From contig NC_083506.1 in NCBI RefSeq assembly GCF_032362555.1, positions 853,501 to 917,500 on the forward strand: a stretch of DNA of 64,000 bases, in the 5' to 3' direction. The notes under the pieces were generated by a model that was not told the origin of the DNA, did not search any database, and worked only from the letters and a program-made list of their open reading frames with translations. The position numbers and the translations under genes were made by a program. Source of the stretch: Amyelois transitella (lineage: Eukaryota > Arthropoda > Insecta > Lepidoptera > Pyralidae). Positions within the stretch are counted from its first letter, which is position 1. Every line of letters starts with the position of its first letter. Below, piece by piece: positions 24,101 to 31,952 of the stretch.

Positions 24101-25453
24101 GAGACGACCATAAGACGACGAGACGACAAGACGTATCTTAAACGGGCTAAATTCTATTTTATTCAGACTCGACCCAGATAGACCCTCGGCCCGTTCAATT
24201 GGTAATATAATTATGTCTGCTTTGATACATATAATCAGACCTATAGTCTCGATTATACGTATGTATTTTCCAAATCTATTCCAGCTTAACAACCACTTAT
24301 TCGAGCGTACAGTCACAGTCGAGGGTAACAGCACGGCACCAGCCAAGAAGCCTGGTCCCTGCGGCCTCGACCTGGTCTCACTGAACATCCAGCGCGGGAG
24401 AGACCACGGCTTGCCGCCGTACCCAGAGTGGAGGGAGCATTGTGGGCTCTCCAGGCCGAGGAACTTTACTGATCTGGCAGCCATCTTTGATGAATCATCT
24501 CTGACCAGAATCTGCAAGATTTATAAGTAAGTTTGAAACTGTATAAGTAACTGAAACTCTTGAACACCGCACTGCACATTCAGCTTATCCAGATCGTAAA
24601 TATAATAATATCAGGATTATTCAATGTTAGGCCGTATTACATATTGTTATCGTTTAGAATGCTGTCCGTATGACATGACCGATTGTGATAAGTCTGCCAG
24701 TGTGTGTACATATTCTTCTAAATCCTAAAATAATTTGTTATATTTCTATTCGTGTGCAATAAAGAGTTTACAAACAAACATAAGCATGCATTAGATATAT
24801 AGATACTTTTATTTGTTTCGAAAATTCTCCCAATAACAACTTTTATCCTGAAACCAGATCTCTGCTAACTTTGGCTAATAAGATGCCTAAATCTGAACAT
24901 TCGATACAACAGCTTCCTGATATTATTGTTCCTGAATTCCTGCTCTAAAGTCCTCCCTGTCTCCAGATCTGTAGATGACATAGACCTGTACACGGGAGCG
25001 CTAGCAGAAGACCCTCACGGGAGACTGCTGGGGCCGACCCTGAGCTGCCTCCTCGCAGACCAGTTCCTGAGGCTGAAAGTCGGGGACCGCTTCTGGTATG
25101 AAACCAACGATACAACTGTCGGATTCACTATTGGTAAGAAATTTTGTCAGATTAATCCATTATTTTGCCGTGTGGTTCCCGGGTTTTGAGAATAGGACCA
25201 TCTCTTTCTCATGGATATCGTAGAATGCGACTAAGGGAAAGGGTGATAAACTTGTGTAATATTTTTAGGCGATAAGCTAGCAACCTGTCACTATTTGAAT
25301 CTCAATACCATTATTAAAACAGCTAACGTGGCCTTTTAATCTTTGCAGCACTGTTGGTTCAGTCTCAAAGCGTGATTATATGTACTTAATCCATTATGAA
25401 TGTAAGAATCCTAGGACCCGAAGTAGTGTGGCAGAGGGAAGAACTGGCAACAC

Positions 25454-25496
<43 letters not shown>

Positions 25497-26244
25497 AACA
25501 AATGTAGATGATATTATAAATGCGAAAGTAATTTTATTTCTTTGTTTGTACCTCTTCTCGGGTTATCTTCTGAATTAATCTTCTTGAATTATCATGTATA
25601 TATCATTGAGAGTCTGTAGGAGGACATAGGGTACCTTTCATCCTGGTACAAAACTTTAGCTCCTGTGGGATTTGCAAAAACCTGTATTCATTCGTAGTTG
25701 GCGCTGAATTGCTGGTCCTGAAATATAAGGAGTACAACGGCGTACAAAAATGACCATCACTTAAAAAAATTAAAGTCTAAAATACCTATAATTTATTTGA
25801 ATTTTTATTTATACATTTAATGAGGTGGAGGGTTGATATCCTAAGATACTTCCTAGTTTAGATATCAACCCACCATAATCCTTTTTCGTAATACCTATTA
25901 CATTATTTTTGTAAGTAATTTTTTGTAAACTTTTTTGTGATTATGGTGAGACAATAAAGATTTATTTACAGATTTAATTTAAAAATTGTAAGTAAACGGT
26001 ACCTAATTAAACGTAATTGTATTTTCTGCCTCTTACAGAACAACTGACAGAGATTCGTAAAACCACTCTTGCCGGGGTGATCTGCGTCAACGAAGTACTC
26101 CTGGACCAGGCTCAGCCCAGGGTGATGGAAGCGGTCAGCCCCACAAACCCACTGGTGGACTGCATGGAGCTGCCGCAACCCTCGCTGAAACCATGGAAAC
26201 AGACAGACGCACAGGTCAAACCCACGAAGAAGAAGAAGACTTAA
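9116..26244 (+). CDS. Animal heme peroxidase (peroxinectin/chorion-peroxidase type), 12 exons, 5' exon missing
   Basis: Heme peroxidase, likely secreted or membrane-anchored, using H2O2 to oxidise substrates. Exons: 9116-9414, 10788-11022, 14568-14779, 15584-15754, 16301-16459, 16822-17040, 17563-17760, 18385-18521, 19967-20134, 24285-24526, 24967-25133, 26039-26244 (TAA). All join in frame, mostly phase 1, giving about 803 residues. The first exon opens with a hydrophobic segment ([14 protein letters not shown]: signal or anchor), then Ser/Thr/Pro-rich sequence and an alpha-helical linker before the catalytic domain. All key residues are present: distal Asp and His in WGQFIDHDI, distal Arg and heme-linked Glu in GDDRANE, proximal His in FRFAHTLLP, its Asn partner in [11 protein letters not shown]. 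The tail is Lys-rich. The upstream exon with the start codon was not found: there is a stop 39 bases before the first acceptor and no ATG between. Confidence 0.93.
9415..10787. other. Peroxidase intron 1 (of those recognised)
   Basis: AT-rich. Around 10050-10200 a repeat-like segment (TTGTTTGTACACGCTAATCT, GGAACTACAGAACGGATTTG) resembles Rep-E in part. Nothing else recognised. Confidence 0.5.
11041..11283 (+). repeat. Rep-A copy
   Basis: Head GCCGTGTGGTTCCCGGCACC to tail TATGTATGTATGTATG; starts 18 bases after a peroxidase donor site. A short deletion removes the GGATGTCG block. Confidence 0.85.
11663..11921 (+). repeat. Rep-A copy, full length
   Basis: Head GTGCCGTGTGGTTCCCGACAC, intact tail hairpin, short (TGTA) tail. 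In the same peroxidase intron. Confidence 0.9.
12175..12270 (+). repeat. Rep-A tail fragment, part of a local duplication
   Basis: AGAGCCATACAGCTGAACGT to TATGTATG. The 55 bases after it (GATCCATACGATGTTTTCCC and on) recur after the next Rep-A copy at 12591. Confidence 0.75.
12327..12590 (+). repeat. Rep-A copy, full length
   Basis: Head GCCGTGTGGTTCCTGGCACC to tail GACTATATGTAAGTACGTATG. Flanked on both sides by copies of a sequence beginning GATCCA(T/C)ACGATGTTTTC. Confidence 0.9.
12961..13325 (+). repeat. Rep-A copy split by an insertion
   Basis: Head at 12961; interrupted at about 13131-13245 by sequence starting with an imperfect TGAATGA-type repeat and including TTGACATTATGTTGAAACAT. 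The body resumes at AGCTGAACGTGGCC. Confidence 0.85.
13712..13910 (+). repeat. Rep-D copy 1: tRNA-derived SINE
   Basis: tRNA-like head with A-box region CACTGCGGTAGTACGC and B box GGGTTCGAATC, then a body TGGCCTGGGTCTTGGATGTT. It runs into the palindrome at 13911-13970. Not a functional tRNA: no cloverleaf can be completed. Confidence 0.85.
13911..13970. repeat. 27-bp perfect inverted repeat at a Rep-D tail
   Basis: Arms 13911-13937 (starts AAAATTACACAGATTGAGTT) and 13944-13970 are exact complements; loop AAGTAA. The arm is the Rep-D 3' end, so two Rep-D tails face each other. Confidence 0.9.
14270..14450 (+). repeat. Rep-E copy
   Basis: Begins ATCTATACTAATATTATAAA then GCTGAAGAGTTTGTTTGTTT and includes ATAGACCATTTATCGAG. 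The same family appears at 19401, 38958 and 46296; class unknown. Confidence 0.8.
14451..14533 (+). repeat. Rep-C-related fragment
   Basis: AGATTTAAGTGATGTGACGT to AAAATAAAACTATTC; nearly the same as the end of 18187-18343. Confidence 0.6.
14986..15035 (-). repeat. Rep-D fragment
   Basis: GACAAATTACACAGATTGAG to AAGTTCGAGACTTGA only. Confidence 0.65.
15129..15303 (+). repeat. Rep-A copy, partial
   Basis: AAGAAAAGGACCACTCCATC to a GTATGTATGTGTGTA tail; the next Rep-A copy starts immediately after. Confidence 0.75.
15309..15577 (+). repeat. Rep-A copy ending at a peroxidase splice acceptor
   Basis: Full copy with head GTGCCGTGTGATTCCCGGCAC. Tail hairpin at 15526-15549, then (TGTA)n to 15577. 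The acceptor AG of the peroxidase exon starting at 15584 is only 6 bases downstream, so the branch point and pyrimidine tract are formed in or next to the repeat. Confidence 0.9.
15755..16300. other. Peroxidase intron, nothing recognised
   Basis: Moderately GC-rich between 15880 and 16150. The open frames there lack conserved features and cross between strands. Confidence 0.4.
17089..17320 (-). repeat. Rep-A copy, head missing
   Basis: CATACATAAAGTCACGTCTT to ATATGGAGTGGTCC. Confidence 0.8.
18187..18343 (+). repeat. Rep-C-related LINE/SINE tail
   Basis: GAAAATGCTGCAGTGTAGTT, CTTTGGAAGCGGTAGTAG, then TTGAAAATAAATCTATTCTA. Confidence 0.7.
18708..18759. repeat. 23-bp near-perfect inverted repeat
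   Basis: Arms 18708-18730 and 18737-18759 (AAGAATGGAATTAGTGT start) with one mismatch and a 6-base loop. In a peroxidase intron. Confidence 0.85.
18779..18950 (+). repeat. Rep-G: interspersed repeat
   Basis: Begins AACTAGCTGTCCCGGCAAAC and contains GAGAATCGGTCAAGTTTCGG, phrases common in insect repeats. Class not determined. Confidence 0.5.
19113..19293 (-). repeat. Rep-D copy (body)
   Basis: (AAAT)n then ATACGGGACAAATTACACAG, through AACATCCAAGACCCAGACCA; lacks the tRNA head. Confidence 0.8.
19401..19655 (+). repeat. Rep-E copy
   Basis: ATCTATACTAATATTATAAA through GAGAGCTTCAATGATGCCCA to GGCACAGCAAG. Confidence 0.85.
19671..19936 (-). repeat. Rep-A copy, full length
   Basis: (CATA)n tail at 19671, head GGTGCCGGGAACCACACGGCA at 19936; 30 bases before the peroxidase exon at 19967. 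Confidence 0.92.
20056..20642 (+). repeat. Tandem duplication of an exon 3' part plus intron start
   Basis: Sequence from 20056 (GAGCAAGGGGCCGAAGAACG), inside the peroxidase exon 19967-20134, through its donor and about 200 bases of intron is repeated from 20367, offset 311 bases. The second copy keeps the last 79 bases of exon and the GTAAAA donor but has no acceptor. A short indel (ATTGGCTTGATTGATGAAAG region) separates the copies. Confidence 0.9.
20940..21061 (+). mobile_element. LINE reverse-transcriptase remnant
   Basis: The bases just before the BEL/Pao insertion translate as [11 protein letters not shown], a classic LINE reverse-transcriptase motif, within an otherwise degraded sequence. 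The reading is cut by the LTR element. Confidence 0.6.
21062..21260 (+). repeat. BEL/Pao left LTR
   Basis: Starts TGTAGCGGCCGTTCAGCCTC, ends GGCCCGTTCA; 199 bp. Confidence 0.93.
21293..22354 (+). CDS. BEL/Pao Gag (capsid part)
   Basis: 353 residues, structural protein of the retrotransposon particle. A basic, Ser/Thr-rich start and a coiled-coil-like Glu/Arg segment precede the capsid signature [18 protein letters not shown], typical of BEL/Pao (DUF1759). The zinc-knuckle part follows in the next frame from about 22344, so gag is interrupted by a frame change at about 22350. Confidence 0.85.
   Translation: MVKTRSGKMTSEETRASATADLTGPGRQSAHGSRAPSPCPSIRSDTTEQTMAKARRRRLIDLQLEAAEEYARIEKRLLEQKLAIRQQAIAEEDDNVSIASRPRSRTSISGTQLLPPNTTHETCPSVNSLVHTVNKLLSRQTSAKDLPLFSGEPEEWPLFYSQFMSSTKLCGYSDDENIARLARCLKGRARDAVSALLVSATNLKIIISTLKLRFGRPDLVIENLLEKIRLMRDVRHDDVNHLIEFSTAVQNVTATMKMTEEVGHLTNPSLIRTIINKLPSILKYQWSMHAVSLGVKSITLSHVSEWLMTTANAATYIAPLTTKPPNPNISKPQIKPELKYKTVATSMTVITDT
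22359..23459 (+). CDS. BEL/Pao zinc knuckles and aspartic protease, broken
   Basis: Begins with Cys/His knuckles ([16 protein letters not shown]2CX4HX4C) and then the A17-type protease active site in [11 protein letters not shown], where BEL/Pao elements use DEGS. From about residue 310 it should enter reverse transcriptase, but after [11 protein letters not shown] the sequence jumps to the end of integrase: most of pol is deleted. It ends at a stop after a frameshift. Incapable of autonomous movement. Confidence 0.85.
   Translation: MYCSGKHFVNSCTDFKALTIDDRWKLATEKKLCFSCLSERHQLKACKRKTKCTMPDCTRAHHTLLHAAPRPETAVEDIDRTVNTCTQKNHVLLKVVPVVVSGGKGDVSTFALLDEGSAVTLVSSSLLERADITGPTSSLRIRGVTGMTTTETDSKTVSFKIRGLNEKNVFNVNKARSVHNLNLSVNSFLYKNIVNKYPYLTDYVTNYDIRPDKVELLIGQDNIDLIITRQVIQKHKTGPTISKTDLGYIIHGNVGLGGLPNDLTVLHVCRYDSDLNDLVKRSFSTESFGVKQSDDFSLSREDQRALDIMERTTRLLPEGRWETGLLWKSEKVQLPDSLPQAKVRWKGGVEIKMVGAFSKDQPYDDP
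23493..23960 (+). pseudogene. BEL/Pao integrase C-terminal fragment
   Basis: 155 residues: [16 protein letters not shown], then LTPNDFLFM and the C-terminal domain (DUF5641-like) with GDLVVIADD and [13 protein letters not shown] frameshift at about 23460-23490 separates it from the previous piece. Only the end of integrase, without the catalytic DDE residues. Confidence 0.85.
23991..24197 (+). repeat. BEL/Pao right LTR
   Basis: 207 bp; has an extra 8 bases (GACGAGAC region near 24120) compared with the left LTR. Confidence 0.93.
25166..25383 (+). repeat. Rep-A copy, diverged
   Basis: TGCCGTGTGGTTCCCGG head, with several deletions; tail TGATTATATGTA. Confidence 0.8.
25458..25491 (+). repeat. 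(GA)n microsatellite
   Basis: About 17 GA units in a peroxidase intron. Confidence 0.95.
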
Positions 26245-26304
26245 ATGAATAGTCTTTAGTGCAAATTATTTAATTTAAATTTAAAGCACTTGAGGGGTTA
26301 GTGC

Positions 26305-27710
26305 TGTGGCTACCAGCATACTTACCATCAAGTACCAACATACTTACCAACAAGATTACCTTACCCATTACCGCGCACAACCATTACCTTCATAATATTT
26401 ACCATCATAATACCAAAACATTACCAGGATATAATAGATATAATACATATATATATAAGAGATGAATAAAACAAATCAAGCACTTTAATATCATGCCGAC
26501 TTCGTTGCCCAGAAACCAGAAGAAGCTAGTTCTGAAAAGAACTGTTTTGTGAGCGCGTGCACATGGGCATGCCACACATCGTGCATCAGCAGTTCTTCCA
26601 GGCAGCATCAGCATCTTCACACGCCAATTGTTCACACTGCATTATTGTCCATCGGATCTCCGTCCGAAACAACACAAGTCAAGAGTTCGACGCACACACT
26701 GCACTTCGCGAGAGCTTCACGAGCGCGACCTCACGCCGCAAGTTCAAATTCACACTGAGGCGGGGAGCATTTTTTTTTTTTTTTTTTTTATGTAATTTCT
26801 CGTTGTTGCCTGAAGGGCTTAACAACTTAACCGGACTTTTAGTGGCGGGGCCTGAAGGGCCTCCTGCCGACGCAGTGGCTGCTCAAAGGGTTCCCAGAGT
26901 GGGACGGACCTCGGCTTTGGCGCCACCCGTGTAGGTTGAACCTAGTGTTCAACTGCCATAAGGGCTGACTAAGTGGCGGATCCACCGGGTGCCGCCGCGG
27001 GGCGGTACCTAGTGAACCGGCCACTAGTCCTACTTCTCCGCGTTCGCCGGCGAACGCGGTGTATGTACGCGACTATGTCGGCACGGTGCCTCTGTTGGGA
27101 AGGTAAGGGGTCTGAGGGGGGGACGGCGGCCGTAATTGGGTCGTCCGGATCGGAGAGGATATCCCTAGGTCTTCTGTACCTTGCGTTGGGTGCGGGGGCA
27201 TAATTGGCAGCTTGCACTACCAGTGGGTTCGGGAGGCGGGGAGCAAGCAGCAAGACGGTTTTATACACAAGCAAGTTTCACCCAACAAACATCGCGTGCA
27301 CACCGCACGTAGCGCCCTCGGCGCGCCTGCGGCCGCACCGGGCGTCACAGAAACTCAAGCTCGACACGTGTAGCGGAAACGAGATGGAGCTATCCACACT
27401 CAAGAGACAGCAATGCAAAATTCTCAGAAATCTATGCAAATCAATTTTATTATCCTCAAAAACTTTTCGATAGATTTCCTTTTGTAAATACGCTCACACT
27501 ATTGGCTATAATTCGATATTTCTGATTTGTTAAAAATAATCTCTCTTCTTCATTGGTAATAATTCCGTATTTATGATTCGTCCTTGCCTTTTCCATTGTA
27601 AATAGTTTTATATAAATATGTCTCAATTTTGTAAATAAACCATTCCATTCTCACCTTCTGAAACGGAGTATTATTCTGAACTACAAACCCTGGAGAATCT
27701 CTCTCTCCAA
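26305..27710 (+). repeat. Kabuki-like left LTR, carrying a LINE insertion
   Basis: U3 has a TATATATATAAGAG stretch (about 26446) and AATAAA at 26465. Interrupted at 26770-27232. Confidence 0.92.
26770..27232 (-). mobile_element. 5'-truncated LINE inserted in the left LTR
   Basis: 463 bp with poly(T) at 26770-26788 (poly(A) on the minus strand), flanked by the 13-bp target duplication GAGGCGGGGAGCA (26757-26769 and 27233-27245). The minus-strand frame includes RYRRPRDILSDPDDP and RHRADIVAYIHRVRRRTR, then a stop and an untranslated tail. This looks like the C-terminus of a LINE ORF2. Family not assigned. Confidence 0.85.
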
Positions 27711-27838
27711 ATTGGTGACCTCCGACTGAACAACAACAAGAAGAATCCCTGCTCGTCGGCCCAGCGGAAACATTCCTGAAGAAAGAAAATTTCAACGCGG
27801 AATCTCTGCCCGACTGCAAACAAAAAGAAGGAATCATC

Positions 27839-28765
27839 ATGGACGCCGAAAAATCTGCCGCAAATGCCGCCGCTGCCGCCGCATCGCAGTCCACACAGCC
27901 CGATCCAGCCCACGTCCACAACCAGCCCGAAATCGCCAACATATCCCTCGCTCTGCGGATACCACCATTCTGGCGCGACCGACCACGTCTATGGTTCTAC
28001 AGTTTCGAGGCTGCCACCCACGACCAAAAGAAGGGTGAACAAAAGATGGCGCAGATGGTCATCGCTCGTCTTGAAAAACAAGATATAGAGCAAATCAGCG
28101 ACCTCCTCTACAATCCACCAGAGACGAACCCATACCAGGCGATCAAGGAGCGTCTCATCACCGCCTACGAAGAATCGGACAGCCGGCAATTCCAAAAGCT
28201 TCTGTCCGAAATGGAGCTAGGCGACCAAAAGCCAACCCACCTGCTACGACGGATGCGCGATCTCGCTCGAGACAGAATTCCCGACGCCACACTACGACTC
28301 ATGTGGACCAACCACCTACCGGCACATATTCGCTCTGTCCTCGCCGTAAGCGAATCATTCAGTACAACAACCGCACTGGAAGAGCTTGCCTTACTTGCCG
28401 ACAAAATGATGGAGCAACATCGGGAAATTTCCACCGTCAGCATAACCACGTCGTCGCAATCATCATCACAAGCCCAGTCATCATCGCAATCGTCAGATAC
28501 ACAATTTCTCATCAATGAATTAAGAAAACTTTCCGTCGAAATCGCAGAACTGAAATCAAGGCCGCCATACAACAACAACAACAACAACAACAACAATTAT
28601 CGAAGAAATCGATCCCAGTCCCGGAACCGCAACTATTCTCGTCCCAACTCACGAGACAATTCGCCATCGCCACATTGTTTTTACCACCGACGTTTTGGAG
28701 CACAAGCGAGAAAATGTACATCGCCCTGTTCCTACAGCACGAAAAACGAGAAGCCGGAAAACTAG
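27839..28765 (+). CDS. Kabuki-like Gag
   Basis: 308 residues. An Ala/Gln-rich start, then capsid sequence (IPPFWRDRPRLWFYSFE), a Ser/Gln-rich linker, an Asn run encoded by CAA/AAC repeats and a basic Arg/Asn/Ser stretch. It ends with CFYHRRFGAQARKCTSPC, the CX2HX9CX3C-type box diagnostic of the CsRn1 clade in place of the usual CCHC knuckle. Pol overlaps its last 90 bases in the -1 frame, with a run of five A at 28742-28746. Confidence 0.9.
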   Translation: MDAEKSAANAAAAAASQSTQPDPAHVHNQPEIANISLALRIPPFWRDRPRLWFYSFEAATHDQKKGEQKMAQMVIARLEKQDIEQISDLLYNPPETNPYQAIKERLITAYEESDSRQFQKLLSEMELGDQKPTHLLRRMRDLARDRIPDATLRLMWTNHLPAHIRSVLAVSESFSTTTALEELALLADKMMEQHREISTVSITTSSQSSSQAQSSSQSSDTQFLINELRKLSVEIAELKSRPPYNNNNNNNNNYRRNRSQSRNRNYSRPNSRDNSPSPHCFYHRRFGAQARKCTSPCSYSTKNEKPEN

Positions 28766-31659
28766 ACCGAACGTTGGCCGAGGCGGAACCCAGCGTTCTC
28801 CCATGTACATACCGCCTATTCGTCACAGACAAAAAAACTGGTTTATCTTTCCTGGTGGACACCGGTGCGAACATTTCGGCTATACCTAGGCTAAAAACCA
28901 GCCTAACCAAGCCGCTACCCTACAAGCTGTATGCCGCCAACAACACCGTCATATCAACATACGGCGAAAAAACACTTGAACTCGATCTCAACCTACGTCG
29001 TCCATACAAGTGGAAATTCATCGTCGCAGACGTATCGAAACCGATCCTGGGAGCCGATTTTCTCAAACATCATCAACTCATCGTCGATCTCAAAAACAAA
29101 AGACTTATCGACAACGTTACGAGTCTAAAGGTCGACGCCCCTGTTCGAGCAACATCTGTACCTACAATACGCAGTATTGACTCGAACAATTCGTATCACG
29201 CGATACTCGCCGATTATCCCGGAATTACTCGTCTTACCGCCATGAACATCAACAATAGCAAGATCAACGTTCAACATTACATCGAAACCGAAGGTCAACC
29301 TGTGCACTGCCGAGCTCGTCCCATACCACCTCATCGCTACGAGAAAGTCAAACAAGAGTTCCAAAATATGATTGAACAAGGACTCTGTCGACCCAGCAAG
29401 AGCCCATGGTCATCACCACTTCACGTCGTACCCAAGAAAAACGGGGACATCAGAGTCTGTGGTGATTATCGCCGTCTCAACGCTATCACTAAACCCGACC
29501 GCTATCCAGTTCCAAGGGTTAAAGACTTCACCTACCAGCTTGCCGGGAAGACCATATTCTCTGTTTTGGATTTAAATCGAGCTTATCAACAACTGATGGT
29601 TCGTGAGGAAGACATCGAGAAGACAGCCATCATCACACCGATGGGACTATTCGAATTCCCACGAATGTGTCCAGGTCTCAAGAACGCAGGTCAAACTTTC
29701 CAACGTTTCATCCACCAAGTACTCAGAGGACAACCTTTCGTCTTTCCATTCATCGACGACGTACTCATAGCATCAGAAAACGAAACCCAGCACCGTGAAC
29801 ACCTACGGCAAGTACTCGAACGACTTGAAGAACATGGCATTACCATTAACCCAGCAAAATGTCACTTTGGCCAACCTGAAGTAAAGTTCTTGGGCTACAT
29901 CGTATCCAAAGATGGTATCAAACCACCAGCTGAAAAGGTAGACATCATCTCAAAATACCCCAAGCCCAACACTATCGAAGAACTACGTCGTTTTCTCGGT
30001 ATGTTGAATTTCTACCGCGATCACATACCTAACGCCGCATCTATCCAAGCACCACTCAATGCACATCTCCACAACGTCAAGAAACGCGACAAAACCGTCA
30101 TACAATGGACACAAGAGTCATCGGACGCATTCGAAGCATGTAAAAACAGCATATGCAACGCTGCTTTACTCGCCCACCCGTCCCACGATGCTACTTACGC
30201 CCTATTTTGCGACGCTTCGGATAAATCAGCTGGCGCCGTGCTACAACAATACATCGACGAAAAATGGCAACCACTTGGCTATTTTTCTAAGAAGTTTTCC
30301 AGCGCACAAACAAAATATTCAACATACGACAGAGAACTACAAGCAATCTACATGGCCGTCAAACACTTCCGAAAAATGTTCGAGGGACGTCCACTGATCA
30401 TTTTCACCGATCACAAACCTCTTACGTTCGCTATGCACAAAATAACGTCGACTACAGAAACGCCACGCCGTACCCGACAACTCCTATTCATCAGCGAGTT
30501 CACAACCGACATACGCCATGTGAGCGGAAAAAACAACATCGTAGCCGATGCCCTAAGTCGCATAGAAGCAGTATCATTCCCGTCTACAATCAATTACGAA
30601 GAAATTGCAAAAGCTCAACACGAAGACACATCTGTACCCGACTTACAAAAACAAGACAACATCTGTCTCAAGAAAATCATCATTCCCAACACCGACGTCG
30701 AACTCTACTGCGAAACATCAACATCGAACATACGACCATACATCCCCGAAAAATATCGCGAAGAAGTATTCAAGAGTGTACACAACATCAACCACCCCGG
30801 TACACGCACAACACGGAAGATGGCATCTCAAAAATATTTTTGGCCGTCAATGAATAGCGACATCTCAAGATGGACGAAAAGCTGCATCGATTGTCAAAAA
30901 AACAAAGTTCAACGCCATACCTACAGCGAAGTTTCGAAATTCCCGCCAACTGAACGTTTTCGACACGTACACGTGGACATCGTCGGACCGCTACCTACGA
31001 CGCCTCAAGGTTATCGCTACCTAGTAACCATGATTGACCGCGAAACGAAATGGCCCGAAGCAATACCTACCGAAGAAATAACAGCTGACAAAGTTACCGA
31101 AGTAATTTACAACCACTGGATTACGAGATTCGGATGCCCTACAACACTCACCAGCGACCAAGGACGTCAGTTCGAAAGTCAACTTTTCAACAACCTTATG
31201 AAGCTTATGGGAATCACGAAAAATCGCACTACAGCATACCATCCGCAATCAAACGGTATCGTCGAACGCTGGCACAGAACACTGAAGACCGCACTACGCA
31301 CCCGGCTATCAAGTTCAAGGTCATGGATCGACGAGTTACCTACAGTCCTATTCGGATTACGCGCCACCCTACGCACAGACGCTGAAGTTAGCCCAGCCGA
31401 ACTCACATATGTCTACCGGGTGAATTTTTCACTACGTCATCAATACCTACATCAATGGACTACAACTTCGTCGAAAAACTACGATCTACCATCAAAGAAC
31501 ATAGCCCGCAACAGTCAACAGTACATCACAACAGCAATCCACGCATCTTCATTCATAAAGACCTACAAGATTGCACACACGTATTTGTTCGTGTCGACGC
31601 CGTTAAGAAGTCACTTCAATCACCATACGAAGGCCCTTATCGTGTTATCAAGAGACTAA
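28675..31659 (+). CDS. Kabuki-like Pol (protease, RT, RNase H, integrase), C-terminus frameshifted
   Basis: 994 residues to the frame's stop. In order: protease with FLVDTGANISAIP; reverse transcriptase with YPVPRVKDF, LDLNRAYQQL and FPFIDDVLIAS; RNase H with FCDASDKSAGAVL, YDRELQAI and FTDHKPLTFA; integrase with an HHCC finger (HPGTRTTRK ... CIDCQ) and catalytic D, D, E in VDIVGPL, TSDQGRQF and SNGIVERWH. The RT active site reads FIDD where YIDD is usual, and MCPGLKNA stands where MPFGLKNA is usual. At about 31413 the frame is lost, and the last 83 or so residues are out of frame. The true start is probably by -1 frameshifting from gag. Confidence 0.9.
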   Translation: MFLPPTFWSTSEKMYIALFLQHEKREAGKLDRTLAEAEPSVLPCTYRLFVTDKKTGLSFLVDTGANISAIPRLKTSLTKPLPYKLYAANNTVISTYGEKTLELDLNLRRPYKWKFIVADVSKPILGADFLKHHQLIVDLKNKRLIDNVTSLKVDAPVRATSVPTIRSIDSNNSYHAILADYPGITRLTAMNINNSKINVQHYIETEGQPVHCRARPIPPHRYEKVKQEFQNMIEQGLCRPSKSPWSSPLHVVPKKNGDIRVCGDYRRLNAITKPDRYPVPRVKDFTYQLAGKTIFSVLDLNRAYQQLMVREEDIEKTAIITPMGLFEFPRMCPGLKNAGQTFQRFIHQVLRGQPFVFPFIDDVLIASENETQHREHLRQVLERLEEHGITINPAKCHFGQPEVKFLGYIVSKDGIKPPAEKVDIISKYPKPNTIEELRRFLGMLNFYRDHIPNAASIQAPLNAHLHNVKKRDKTVIQWTQESSDAFEACKNSICNAALLAHPSHDATYALFCDASDKSAGAVLQQYIDEKWQPLGYFSKKFSSAQTKYSTYDRELQAIYMAVKHFRKMFEGRPLIIFTDHKPLTFAMHKITSTTETPRRTRQLLFISEFTTDIRHVSGKNNIVADALSRIEAVSFPSTINYEEIAKAQHEDTSVPDLQKQDNICLKKIIIPNTDVELYCETSTSNIRPYIPEKYREEVFKSVHNINHPGTRTTRKMASQKYFWPSMNSDISRWTKSCIDCQKNKVQRHTYSEVSKFPPTERFRHVHVDIVGPLPTTPQGYRYLVTMIDRETKWPEAIPTEEITADKVTEVIYNHWITRFGCPTTLTSDQGRQFESQLFNNLMKLMGITKNRTTAYHPQSNGIVERWHRTLKTALRTRLSSSRSWIDELPTVLFGLRATLRTDAEVSPAELTYVYRVNFSLRHQYLHQWTTTSSKNYDLPSKNIARNSQQYITTAIHASSFIKTYKIAHTYLFVSTPLRSHFNHHTKALIVLSRD

Positions 31660-31952
31660 CGGACAAGTACTACACAATTCAACTACCGGATCGCGAGTCA
31701 AACATTTCAATAGACCGACTCAAGCCTGCCTACCTATTGCAAGACGACGACATCGCAAATTCATCAACAATGTCAACACAAGTTCAAGCTACACTAGGTC
31801 AAGGTCAAACTATCACTAAGGCACAGGCGCAAGAAAGTACCTCACCACAGAAAATTCCCGCTCCGGTCAATACGAGCAACATGACGCCACAGCAAACGGA
31901 CAAGAAAACTCGTGTCGGCCGTGCCGTCAGGTTGCCGGTACGTTTCACTTGA
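31455..31952 (+). pseudogene. Displaced C-terminus of Kabuki-like integrase
   Basis: 165-residue open frame continuing integrase after the frameshift: VRVDAVKKSLQSPYEGPYRV is the SH3-like DNA-binding tail (GPYRV motif), then IDRLKPAYL and a Gln/Thr-rich end. The break before it is a small deletion near 31413. Confidence 0.85.

Larger units (their letters stand above)
21062..24197 (+). mobile_element. BEL/Pao LTR retrotransposon, internally deleted
   Basis: 3,136 bp with LTRs at 21062-21260 and 23991-24197, flanked by the 5-bp target duplication ATTGG (21057-21061 and 24198-24202). The LTRs differ by one 8-bp indel and one substitution that I noticed. A primer-binding-site candidate TGGTCCTTCGAGCC starts at 21263. 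A polypurine tract GGAGGTGGGAA precedes the right LTR. Gag, a zinc-knuckle region, the protease and the integrase C-terminus remain; reverse transcriptase, RNase H and most of integrase are missing. It lies in the peroxidase intron between 20134 and 24285. Confidence 0.93.

Noticed and set aside
26549..26934. Small frames repeated at 32207-32466
   Set aside because: They lie in the two LTR copies and simply reflect that repeat.
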